Of a DNA stretch of 64,000 bases, positions 7,032 to 14,730 are shown piece after piece; the stretch's first letter is position 1; each line of letters starts with the position of its first letter. Both the position numbers and the translations under genes were made by a program. A model generated the notes under the pieces. That model saw only the letters and a program-made list of their open reading frames with translations. It made no database searches and had not been told where the DNA came from. The stretch is from Anaerolineales bacterium UBA2395 (GTDB taxonomy: Bacteria > Chloroflexota > Anaerolineae > Anaerolineales > Villigracilaceae). The stretch covers positions 198,725 to 262,724 of the forward strand of contig DDSH01000030.1 in the NCBI GenBank assembly GCA_002343775.1, given 5' to 3'.

Positions 7032-9101
7032 ATGACCAATAATATTGAACGACACGCAAAATTATTGAAAGCCTCGGCGCGCGCCGCAAAGAACATCACG
7101 ACCATTCTTGACCCGTACGAACTATTTCAGCGTACGGTGGATATCATCTGCGATGAATTTGGTTTCTATTACGCGGGTGTTTTTCTCGTGGACGAGACGA
7201 ATCAGTATGCATTGCTGCGCGCCGGACGCGGCGAGCCAGGTCGCGCCATGCTGCGTGAAGGTCACCGCCTTGCCATTGGCGGAAACTCAATGATCGGCGC
7301 GAGCATTGCCAACAAGAAGGGACGCATCGCACTCGATGTTGGCGAAGAAGCGGTCTTCTTTGAGAATCCGCACCTGCCCAACACTCGCTCTGAGATGGCG
7401 CTGCCGCTCATTGTTGCAGATGAAGCGATCGGTGCGCTGACGGTTCAGTCCACCGAAGAAGCCGCATTCCATGAAGAAGACATCGACGCCTTGCAGACGA
7501 TGGCAGATCAACTCGCAGTGGCGATCCAAAATGCGAAGTTGCATCGTCAGGAAGAACGCCGCTCGCGCCTGCTGAAAGCCGCGAACCGCGTTGGTAAGGA
7601 GGTTGCCTCGATCCTCGATCTTGACCAACTCTTGCCGCAAACCGTCAACATCATCTGCGAGGCGTATGGTTTGTATTACGCGGGTGTATTCCTGCTCGAC
7701 GAAAAAGGCGAGTATGCCGTTTTGCGCGCAGGCTATGGCAAGGCTGGCAAAGCCATGCTGGCGGAAGGTCACAAACTGCGCGTCGGGACAGAATCCATGA
7801 TCGGCGCGTGTATTGCGATGGGCGAGGCGCGAATTGCATTGGACGTGGGCGAGGAACGTGTGCATTTCAAGAATCCGCATTTGCCGCACACCCGTTCTGA
7901 AATGGCTCTTCCGCTCATCTACGGTGGACGCACGCTTGGCGCGGTCACGATCCAATCGTCTGAGGAACGCGCCTTCGGCGATGATGACATCACAACCTTG
8001 CTGACGATGGCAGAGCATTTGGCAGTTGCCATCAACAACGCGCATCTGATCGAAGAACTCAAGGAAGCGCACAACGAAATCCTCCGCAATAAAGTCTTTG
8101 AAGCACTGACCACCGCCTCCACCGAAGCCATTCATTGGATCGGCAACAAGACCCTGCCCATCTCGCTGACAGTGGCTCGTTTACGAGAGGAAATTGCCGA
8201 CGGGAACGTGGATGTCGAATCGCTGCGCGAAGATCTCGACATGATTTCCGAGAGTGCGGCACAGATCATTCAGGTCAAGGAACAATTGATCGGCGCAGTG
8301 CGTGAAATGAAGCCGCGCCCCGTTCTCTTTGCCGATGTGCTCCGAACTGCGGCGATTCAACGCAGCATTGCACCGGAAGCCATCAAGGTTGAGATCGACC
8401 CGGAAGCCGCATATATCATTGCAGACTCAACCCAACTCACCCGTGCGGTTGGAAACATCTTGCAGAATGCCGCCGAGGCGGGTGCGAAGTCCATCAAGGT
8501 GCGTGTGCATCCCACCGAGGAACGCGGCGTGTTGGAGATCGATATCGAAGACGATGGCGCAGGTATGAACGACGACACCATGCGCAAGGTCTGGTCGCCG
8601 TTCTTTACTACGCGCGGCGTTTCCCATCATGGTTTGGGGCTGCCTGCTGCAATGCATGTTGTCTCGCAATCGCAGGGGCGCATTGCTCTTGTCAGCGAAG
8701 AAGGCAAGGGAACCACTGTCGCGATGTTCATGCCCCAGGGTCGCGTGATCAGTTCCGAGGTCCAGCCGGGAGGCGTGAAGAATATTTTGCTGATCGACGA
8801 CAACGACGATTGGTCCGAGCTGCTCGCGGAACTCCTCAAGGGCACAAAAGTCAGGTTGACTCAAACGACCGACCTGAAAAAGATCCCCGCCACCGATCTG
8901 ATTTTGGTGGATGAAAACATCGCTTCGGTTTCCCTAACCGAGGTGTTGGGTGCCCTCTCAAAGGCGGGACTCGCCCCGAAGACGGTCATCCTCACTTCGG
9001 CGATCAATCCCGAACGCGTGACACAATATCTGCGTACTGGTCTAAAGGATGTGACCGTTAAGCCATATTCTGCGGATGAAGTAAGTGAGTTGTTGAAATA
9101 G
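7032..9101 (+). CDS. Hybrid sensor: GAF-GAF-histidine kinase-receiver
   Basis: 689 residues. Two tandem GAF domains (about 8-165 and 180-345) are close copies of each other, both containing NTRSEMALPL/HTRSEMALPL. The H-box EAIHWIGNK places His368 almost exactly where the sister kinase at 4686 has His369. HATPase motifs follow (VGNILQNAAEAG, IEDDGAGMN, SPFFTTRG, HHGLGLPAA). Residues about 585-689 are a receiver (LLIDDNDDW, LILVDEN as phospho-Asp, ILTSA, VKPYS). The gene follows the response regulator by 11 bases. Together they form a phosphorelay inserted between ABC ATPase and permease genes. Confidence 0.9.
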   Translation: MTNNIERHAKLLKASARAAKNITTILDPYELFQRTVDIICDEFGFYYAGVFLVDETNQYALLRAGRGEPGRAMLREGHRLAIGGNSMIGASIANKKGRIALDVGEEAVFFENPHLPNTRSEMALPLIVADEAIGALTVQSTEEAAFHEEDIDALQTMADQLAVAIQNAKLHRQEERRSRLLKAANRVGKEVASILDLDQLLPQTVNIICEAYGLYYAGVFLLDEKGEYAVLRAGYGKAGKAMLAEGHKLRVGTESMIGACIAMGEARIALDVGEERVHFKNPHLPHTRSEMALPLIYGGRTLGAVTIQSSEERAFGDDDITTLLTMAEHLAVAINNAHLIEELKEAHNEILRNKVFEALTTASTEAIHWIGNKTLPISLTVARLREEIADGNVDVESLREDLDMISESAAQIIQVKEQLIGAVREMKPRPVLFADVLRTAAIQRSIAPEAIKVEIDPEAAYIIADSTQLTRAVGNILQNAAEAGAKSIKVRVHPTEERGVLEIDIEDDGAGMNDDTMRKVWSPFFTTRGVSHHGLGLPAAMHVVSQSQGRIALVSEEGKGTTVAMFMPQGRVISSEVQPGGVKNILLIDDNDDWSELLAELLKGTKVRLTQTTDLKKIPATDLILVDENIASVSLTEVLGALSKAGLAPKTVILTSAINPERVTQYLRTGLKDVTVKPYSADEVSELLK

Positions 9102-9120
9102 TTGTATCTGAAAGAGATCT

Positions 9121-11553
9121 ATGAGACCCAGATGGCGTAAAGTTTTACACGATTTATGGGATAGCAAACTGCGTACCCTTTTAGTGGTATTTTCCATTGC
9201 AGTGGGCGTATTTTCCATTGGCGTAATCTCCGGCGCATATGTCATTATCGAAAATGACATGAGCGCTTCGTATGCGATGAACAACCCGTCAAATGTTGAA
9301 TTGCGAACGGTGAATTTCGATGACGATGTGCTCGTGTCCATCGAGAATACGCGCGGTGTGAAAGATGCCGAAGCGCGGCGCGTGTTCAATATCCGTGTGC
9401 GTGTGGCAGGCACCGAAAAGTGGGTTACGTTGGATATGGTGGCGTTCGACGATTTCGAAACCAACGACATCAATCTATTGACCACATTGCAGGGGAATCC
9501 CATTCCCGATAAGCGCGAAGTGGTGCTCGAGCGTGATGCGTTGAACGACCTGCCTGTAGGGCTTGGGGATCTGCTCGAATTCCAGTTGCAGGACGGTTCC
9601 ATTAAGTCCATGCCGGTCGTCGGTGTTGTTCAGGATACGGCAATGGGCGCAGGAGATTTTCTCGCCTCGCCGTATGCTTACATTTCGATGAGTTCGCTGC
9701 AATATTTGCAGCAGCCGGAAGCCTTCAACCGTGCCTTTGTGACCGTTGAAACCGGTGGCGATGACATTTTCCACATCCGGGAAATCGGCGCGGATTTGAA
9801 AGACAAACTTGATAAGAACGGCACACTCGTCATCCGTACCCGTTTTGCAGAGACGCATGAGCATCCGCTGGCGAGTACGGTCAATGCCATTTTGGGCATT
9901 TTGCTGGCGTTGGGTGTGTTGATTCTGTTCCTCTCCAGTTCTTTGATCGCCAATACCTTGAGCGCATTGTTGAATCAGCACCTGCGACATATTGGCGTGA
10001 TTAAGCTGGTTGGTGGTCGCAGGCAGCAGGTCTTTGTGATGTACATCACGCTGATCATGTCTTTTGCGGCGCTGGCATTGTTGATCTCTGTCCCGGCAGG
10101 CGGGCAGGGTGCGTATGAGTTGGCGGTTTTCATTGCAAACGAACTGAACTTCAATATCCTTGGCTATCGCATCGTACCGCTGGCGTTGTTCATTCAGATC
10201 GCCGTCGGTCTGCTGGTTCCGCTGATAGCCGGGCTTGCGCCAGTATTGAACGGCTCGAACATCACCGTCCTGCGTGCGCTCAGCAACGATTTGGCAGGGG
10301 ATGAGAACAAACCGCATTCCGGTCAGCAGGACCGTGTCAGCTGGTTCGATTGGATGCTTATCCGCCTGACACGTATCCTTGCCGCACGGGGAATCCATTT
10401 TCCGCGTCCGTTCATCATTTCGCTGCGGAACACGTTCCGCCGGCGCGGGCGTCTCATCCTGACTCTCTTCACGTTGACGATGGGTGGTGCGATCTTTATT
10501 GCGGTATTCAATGTCCGTACCACGCTGCACGATTACATCGGCGCGATCGGTAAATATTTTGCCTCCGATGTTTCACTCGATTTCGATGAGCCCTATCGTC
10601 TGAGCGAGATGACCAAGACCGTCATGCAGGTGGATGGGGTGGTGGCGGTTGAAGGGTGGGAGTTCGCCAGCGGCGAACTCCTGGATGAGAACGGTGAGGT
10701 GCTGGAGAACATCAACATCTTCGCGCCTCCGGCTGAAAGTAAGTTGATCGAACCGCTGCTGGTGGCGGGGCGCTGGGTGCAGGCAGGTGACGTCCGCAAG
10801 CTGGCGTTGAGCGAAGCCACGTACGGTTACTTCCCTGATCTTGAGCCTGGCGATTATGTCACCTTGAAAATTGACGGGCGCGAAGAAGAATGGCAAGTGG
10901 TGGGCATCTTCAAGTTCGTGGATCGCGAAGGGGTGCTGGCGTATGCGCCGTATGAATACGTTTCGCAGATGAACAATCTGGCGAATCGTTCATATCTCTT
11001 CCGCCTAGTGACCGAGGAGCATACCCGAGCTTATCAGGACGCCAAGGCAGAGGAGTTGGATAAATTCCTGCGCGATAAAGGCTATAAGGTCCGTGTGGCG
11101 GAAGCGGGTGGCGCTTCATTGGATGTTGCGGTGGAGAGTCTGGATACGCTGGTCGTCTTCCTGCTCATTATGGCGATCCTGACGGCGGTGGTTGGCGCGA
11201 TGGGCTTGACCGGTACCATGGGTATGAACGTTTTAGAACGCACCCGGGAGATCGGCATTATGCGTGCCATCGGTGCGGATGATCGCGCCGTGATGCGTAC
11301 CGTCATTGGAGAAGGGTTTGTAATCGGAATCATCTCGTTCGTGATCGCCATCGTGGTTTCCATCCCTATTACATACGGGCTTTCTTATATTGTAAGTTTG
11401 GCGGTGTTTGAGACGCCTATTGATGTGGTTTTTACCTTTACCGGGTACGCCATCTGGCTGGGATTGGTACTCCTGCTTTCTGTTTTGGGTTCCATTCTCC
11501 CTGCCCGTAATGCCGCGCGGTTGACCATCCGCGAAGTGCTGGCGTATGAGTAA
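9121..11553 (+). CDS. ABC transporter permease, duplicated FtsX/MacB type
   Basis: 810 residues. An N-terminal membrane helix (about 18-45) is followed by a MacB-type extracytoplasmic domain, then a three-helix FtsX unit (about 265-385). A second copy begins with PFIISLRNTFRRRGRLILTL (about residue 430), another extracytoplasmic domain, and a final FtsX unit containing MNVLERTREIGIMRAIGADD (about 700-725), a hallmark of the family. This eight-helix arrangement is that of permeases that move lipoproteins, peptides or drugs out of the membrane using a mechanotransmission cycle. Partners are the ATPases at 2735/3466 and the adaptor at 11616. Confidence 0.92.
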   Translation: MRPRWRKVLHDLWDSKLRTLLVVFSIAVGVFSIGVISGAYVIIENDMSASYAMNNPSNVELRTVNFDDDVLVSIENTRGVKDAEARRVFNIRVRVAGTEKWVTLDMVAFDDFETNDINLLTTLQGNPIPDKREVVLERDALNDLPVGLGDLLEFQLQDGSIKSMPVVGVVQDTAMGAGDFLASPYAYISMSSLQYLQQPEAFNRAFVTVETGGDDIFHIREIGADLKDKLDKNGTLVIRTRFAETHEHPLASTVNAILGILLALGVLILFLSSSLIANTLSALLNQHLRHIGVIKLVGGRRQQVFVMYITLIMSFAALALLISVPAGGQGAYELAVFIANELNFNILGYRIVPLALFIQIAVGLLVPLIAGLAPVLNGSNITVLRALSNDLAGDENKPHSGQQDRVSWFDWMLIRLTRILAARGIHFPRPFIISLRNTFRRRGRLILTLFTLTMGGAIFIAVFNVRTTLHDYIGAIGKYFASDVSLDFDEPYRLSEMTKTVMQVDGVVAVEGWEFASGELLDENGEVLENINIFAPPAESKLIEPLLVAGRWVQAGDVRKLALSEATYGYFPDLEPGDYVTLKIDGREEEWQVVGIFKFVDREGVLAYAPYEYVSQMNNLANRSYLFRLVTEEHTRAYQDAKAEELDKFLRDKGYKVRVAEAGGASLDVAVESLDTLVVFLLIMAILTAVVGAMGLTGTMGMNVLERTREIGIMRAIGADDRAVMRTVIGEGFVIGIISFVIAIVVSIPITYGLSYIVSLAVFETPIDVVFTFTGYAIWLGLVLLLSVLGSILPARNAARLTIREVLAYE

Positions 11554-11615
11554 AGCAAAAATAAGAATAATAACGAATTCCAAGAAATGTAAATCGTAAA
11601 TCAAAGAAGGTTTCC

Positions 11616-12737
11616 ATGAAGAAAAATACACTGTTTGTTCTTTCCCTGTTTGCCATCCTTGCTGTGCTTTTAGGGGCGTGCGGCGCACAACCGACTGCCG
11701 AGCCTCAACCTGTCGAGGATATTATCGCTTCAGACGAAGTGGTCGCTGAGGGACGGCTTGAGCCCGTCCGCGGGACGAATTTGACCTTTCAGGCGCGCGG
11801 CGTCGTGGAGGAAGTGCTCGTGAAGGCGGGTGATACTGTCAGCGAGGGGGATGTTCTGGTACGGCTGTCCAATGCCGGGGCGGCGGAAGCGCAAGTCCTT
11901 GTCGCACAAAATGCCTACGATCTTCTCCTTCGCAATGAAAGCGGTGACCGCGCCAATCTCTGGAATGCATACATGCAAGCCCAGGTCGTTCGTGCCGCTG
12001 CCGAAGAGGAATGGGAGGATGTTGACCTGGATGCCATCGAGGACACCATCGAAGACCTCGAAGCGGATATCGAAGACCTGCGCGATGAATTGGAAGATGC
12101 GCAGGAAGAATACGAAAAATATGAGAATCTCGACGAAGATAATTCCCGTCGTACCAACGCAGAAGATGATCTTGAGACTGCACAGGAAAACCTGAGCGAA
12201 AAGATCCGCGAGTTGGAAGAGGAGATTCGCAGCCGGGATGAAGTCGAAGCTGCTTATGAATCTGCTCTTGCCGCCGAAGCCGAAGCGAAATATCAATACG
12301 AAATCAGCCTAGACGGACCGAATGCCGACCAACTCGCGCTTGCCAAAGCCAATTTGGATGCCGCCAAAGATGCGCTTTCCAATTACGTCATCACGGCTCC
12401 GTTCAGCGGCGTGATCGCAGATGTGAATGTCAAACCTGGCGAGCAGGTTGGTGCCGAAACTCGTGCCGTCAGCCTCGCTGATTTCAGCACGTGGATGGTC
12501 GAAACCACTGATGTTACTGAACTTGAAGTGGTCGACTTGAGCGTCGGTCAAGCCGTCACCATCATTCCCGATGCGCTTCCCGGTGTCGAACTGACCGGCG
12601 AGGTCACCGAGATCAGCAACGCCTTCACCCAATCCGGAGGTGACATCCTCTATACCGTCCGCATCCGTGTTGATGGCACCGACCCGAGTCTGAAATGGGG
12701 TATGACCGTCGAAGCCATTTTTAGAACAGGTGAGTGA
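11616..12737 (+). CDS. HlyD/MacA-type efflux adaptor lipoprotein
   Basis: 373 residues with signal peptide and lipobox LLGAC, acylated Cys22. A split biotinyl-lipoyl-like domain (GRLEPVRGTNLTFQARG before, and ITAPFSGVIADVNVKPGEQV after) surrounds a long Glu/Asp-rich coiled coil (about residues 110-215), followed by beta-barrel sequence ending in KWGMTVEAIFRTGE. This is the standard order for periplasmic adaptor proteins of MacAB-type pumps. Chloroflexota are generally regarded as lacking a classical outer membrane, so it may act as an extracytoplasmic scaffold without a TolC partner; none is encoded here. Last gene of the ABC/sensor block. Confidence 0.9.
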   Translation: MKKNTLFVLSLFAILAVLLGACGAQPTAEPQPVEDIIASDEVVAEGRLEPVRGTNLTFQARGVVEEVLVKAGDTVSEGDVLVRLSNAGAAEAQVLVAQNAYDLLLRNESGDRANLWNAYMQAQVVRAAAEEEWEDVDLDAIEDTIEDLEADIEDLRDELEDAQEEYEKYENLDEDNSRRTNAEDDLETAQENLSEKIRELEEEIRSRDEVEAAYESALAAEAEAKYQYEISLDGPNADQLALAKANLDAAKDALSNYVITAPFSGVIADVNVKPGEQVGAETRAVSLADFSTWMVETTDVTELEVVDLSVGQAVTIIPDALPGVELTGEVTEISNAFTQSGGDILYTVRIRVDGTDPSLKWGMTVEAIFRTGE

Positions 12738-12766
12738 TTGAAATCGGAGCAAAAAAGTGCAATAAT
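12738..12766 (+). promoter_or_regulatory. Promoter of the riboswitch leader
   Basis: TTGAAA (12738-12743), a 17-base spacer and AATAAT (12761-12766), each one base from consensus. Predicted start near 12773, just before the first aptamer. A perfect 10-base inverted repeat, ATCGGAGCAA at 12743-12752 and TTGCTCCGAT at 12771-12780, flanks the -10 element and may be an operator or part of the RNA fold. Confidence 0.6.
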
Positions 12767-12775
12767 TAAATTGCT

Positions 12776-12860
12776 CCGATAAAGAGCAAAGCCGGGAAAA
12801 CCCGGTGGCGCAAAGCCCTACTCTAAAGCTGAACTGAGCCATGAGTGTCAGGGCTGCCGA
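12776..12860 (+). promoter_or_regulatory. c-di-GMP-I (GEMM) riboswitch aptamer, copy 1
   Basis: Contains the GEMM landmarks in order: AGCAAAGCC, a P2 hairpin with a CCGGG/CCCGG stem and A-rich loop, TGGCGCAAAGCC, CTCTAAAG as tetraloop-receptor side, and closing GGCTGCCGA. The positions equivalent to the ligand-contacting G20, A47 and C92 of the Vibrio Vc2 aptamer are G, A and C here, which predicts c-di-GMP rather than cGAMP. Confidence 0.82.
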
Positions 12861-12948
12861 TAAAAGCAAAACCGTCAAAAGGCGGCGGCGCAAAGTCAGA
12901 GCGTCTAAAACCAGCGAAGGTGGCTGGTCAGGACCGACCGACTGCCGA
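12861..12948 (+). promoter_or_regulatory. c-di-GMP-I (GEMM) riboswitch aptamer, copy 2
   Basis: Same layout as copy 1: AGCAAAACC, P2 stem CCGTC/GGCGG with AAAA loop, CGGCGCAAAG, GTCTAAAACCAG, a CCAGC/GCTGG-containing P3 arm and closing GACTGCCGA. Conserved ligand-contact G, A and C are all present. Starts directly after the CCGA of copy 1. Confidence 0.85.
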
Positions 12949-13035
12949 AAGGCAAACCCGGGGAAACCCGGCGACGCAAAGTCATGGGTCTAAAACCGCA
13001 ATGCATTTTTGTGGTTAAGATCGCCAGACTGCCGA
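12949..13035 (+). promoter_or_regulatory. c-di-GMP-I (GEMM) riboswitch aptamer, copy 3
   Basis: The best match of the three: GGCAAACC, P2 stem CCGGG-GAAA-CCCGG with the classical GAAA tetraloop, GCGACGCAAAG, GGGTCTAAAACCGC as receptor, and closing GACTGCCGA. Followed by AGAGCAAATCG (13036-13046), which looks like the beginning of a further, degraded copy. Confidence 0.87.
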
Positions 13036-13050
13036 AGAGCAAATCGTTCG

Positions 13051-13084
13051 CAGGGATGACCCGTTTTATTTTTGGTCATCCCTG
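13051..13084 (+). promoter_or_regulatory. Hairpin after aptamer array, possible expression platform
   Basis: Perfect 11-base-pair stem CAGGGATGACC (13051-13061) and GGTCATCCCTG (13074-13084) with a T-rich 12-base loop. No T-run follows the stem on either strand, so it is not a standard intrinsic terminator; it could still be the switching element of the leader. The rest of the 428-base gap up to ruvB holds no coding sequence that I can support. Confidence 0.5.
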
Positions 13085-13152
13085 CCTGATTTAACGCTTC
13101 AGACTTCGCCTGTGTTGGATTGCCGTACTGGAGATTATCCAACCCGAGAGGG

Positions 13153-13158
13153 TATAAT
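13153..13158 (+). promoter_or_regulatory. TATAAT -10 element of ruvB (leaderless start)
   Basis: A perfect TATAAT ends 7 bases before the ruvB ATG at 13166, so transcription would begin at or next to the start codon. The -35 region is weak (TGGAGA at 13129-13134, 18-base spacing). A leaderless ruvB message from here would bypass the riboswitch leader. Confidence 0.5.
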
Positions 13159-13165
13159 CGCCTGC

Positions 13166-14191
13166 ATGGCAAAATCTTCCTCCCGCCCGCTTGACCCCGA
13201 ATCCAAGCCCGATGACCGTGTGGATAACGCCCTGCGTCCGCAGAAATTGGCGGATATCATCGGGCAGGATCAGGTTAAGGAAAACTTGTCGATTTTGATC
13301 GATGCGGCGAAGCATCGTAATGAGGCGCTGGACCACGTTCTTTTTTATGGTCCGCCTGGTTTGGGGAAGACCACACTGGCACATGTGCTTGGGAATGAGA
13401 TGGGTGTCAATGTGAAAGTTACGGCGGGACCTGCCATCGAACGTGCGGGTGATTTGGCTGCCATCCTCACCAACCTTCGCGCGGGGGACGTTTTATTCAT
13501 TGACGAAGTGCATCGCCTGGGCAGAGCCGTGGAGGAAGTGCTTTATCCAGCCATGGAAGATTTCGCACTGGATATTGTCATCGGTAAGGGACCATCGGCA
13601 AAGTCGATCCGCTTGAAGCTGCCGCGCTTCACTGTCGTTGGTGCGACGACGCGTTTGGCTTTGGTCACGGCTCCATTGCGCGCGCGTTTTGGCGCGGTCT
13701 ATCGTTTGGATTACTACGATATCGCAGCGATGAAGAATATCGTCAGCCGCGCAGCGAAAATGCTCAAGGTTCAGGCAGATGCGAGCGGCGTGGAGGAAGT
13801 TGCCCGCCGTGCTCGCGGGACCCCGCGTATTGCGCTTCGTCTGCTGCGCCGCGTACGAGACTTCGCCCAAGTCCGTGCGGATGGGACGATCACGCAAAAG
13901 GTCGCGAAAGAAGCGCTTGATCTGCTTCAGGTGGATCCGCTTGGTCTCGATGATGTAGATCGCCGTGTACTCAAGACCATCATCGAAAAATATAGCGGCG
14001 GACCGGTGGGATTGAATACCATTGCCGCATCCATCAGCGAAGAACAGGACACCATCATGGATGTGGTCGAACCGTATCTTTTGCAGTTGGGGTTTCTTGA
14101 CAGAACCCCACAAGGACGCGTAGCGACCAGGTCTGCGTATGAACATTTGGGGTTGGACTATACTGAAGAAGGACAGCCACGGTTGTTGTAG
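13166..14191 (+). CDS. ruvB: Holliday junction branch migration helicase RuvB
   Basis: 341 residues from the ATG at 13166 (MAKSSSRPLD); an in-frame start at 13112 is possible but no RuvB extends that far and TATAAT lies between. AAA+ motifs are all present: DIIGQDQVKENL, Walker A GPPGLGKTT, Walker B LFIDEVHRL, sensor 1 VGATTR, arginine-finger/sensor region RGTPRIALRLLRRVRDF and the C-terminal winged helix (GGPVGLNTIAASISEEQDT, FLDRTPQGRVAT). It forms the hexameric motor that drives RuvAB branch migration in recombinational repair. ruvA and ruvC are not next to it. It is the first gene after the triple c-di-GMP leader. Confidence 0.97.
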   Translation: MAKSSSRPLDPESKPDDRVDNALRPQKLADIIGQDQVKENLSILIDAAKHRNEALDHVLFYGPPGLGKTTLAHVLGNEMGVNVKVTAGPAIERAGDLAAILTNLRAGDVLFIDEVHRLGRAVEEVLYPAMEDFALDIVIGKGPSAKSIRLKLPRFTVVGATTRLALVTAPLRARFGAVYRLDYYDIAAMKNIVSRAAKMLKVQADASGVEEVARRARGTPRIALRLLRRVRDFAQVRADGTITQKVAKEALDLLQVDPLGLDDVDRRVLKTIIEKYSGGPVGLNTIAASISEEQDTIMDVVEPYLLQLGFLDRTPQGRVATRSAYEHLGLDYTEEGQPRLL

Positions 14192-14204
14192 TTGAGGTGC
14201 ATGG

Positions 14205-14495
14205 ATGCGTCAAGAGATCACTGTAAAGGCGAACGCCCACGAAGACCTGAAACCGCTCGTGGCAGCCGCCATTCGTAACCAACTGGTTGTCTTACAACGA
14301 GATATTGAATCTTCGTCAAAACGCATCGAAGTATTCGAGCGGGAGAGCGGTATGGCTTCTGCCGAGTTCGAACGCAAAATGGCTGCAAATGAGATCGAGG
14401 ATACGTTGGACGCATTGAATTGGATGATGGAACTTGCATCTTTACGATTACTGCAAGGGAAATACAAATCCCTGTGCGAGGCGGAGATTTCTTAA
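14205..14495 (+). CDS. Small helical protein, unknown function
   Basis: 96 residues, rich in Glu, Ala, Arg and Lys and predicted almost entirely helical, with coiled-coil-like stretches (VVLQRDIESSSKRIEVFERE, then EIEDTLDALNWMMELASLRLL). No signal peptide or known motif. It begins 13 bases after ruvB and is followed closely by the DUF2905 gene, so it is probably part of the ruvB operon. The single-protein context does not show a function. Confidence 0.65.
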   Translation: MRQEITVKANAHEDLKPLVAAAIRNQLVVLQRDIESSSKRIEVFERESGMASAEFERKMAANEIEDTLDALNWMMELASLRLLQGKYKSLCEAEIS

Positions 14496-14499
14496 CGCG

Positions 14500-14727
14500 A
14501 TGGAGTCACTGGCGCGAACACTGATGGTGGCGGGGATCATCATTTTTATTATTGGAGGCGGAGTGTATCTGGCGGCGAAGTATGGCATTCCGCTTGGGCG
14601 CCTGCCCGGGGACATCCGCATCGAAGGGGAGAATGGCTCGTTCTATTTCCCGATCACGAGTTCGATTTTGGTGTCAGTCATATTGACGATCATCTTCAAT
14701 ATAATCTCCCGTTTTTTGAACAAATAA
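14500..14727 (+). CDS. DUF2905 family small membrane protein
   Basis: 75 residues from the ATG at 14500. Two membrane helices flank the conserved loop GRLPGDIRIEGENGSFYFPI, which is the signature of DUF2905. Proteins of this family are often found beside ruvB and queA in Gram-positive and Chloroflexota-type genomes, as here. Biochemical function is unknown. Confidence 0.88.
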   Translation: MESLARTLMVAGIIIFIIGGGVYLAAKYGIPLGRLPGDIRIEGENGSFYFPITSSILVSVILTIIFNIISRFLNK

Positions 14728-14730
14728 AAA

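Noticed and set aside
13051..13084. Intrinsic terminator of the riboswitch
   Set aside because: Perfect stem but no T-run on either strand; reported only as a hairpin.
13112..13165. Earlier ruvB start
   Set aside because: The added 18 residues are not RuvB-like, and a TATAAT promoter element lies in that stretch.
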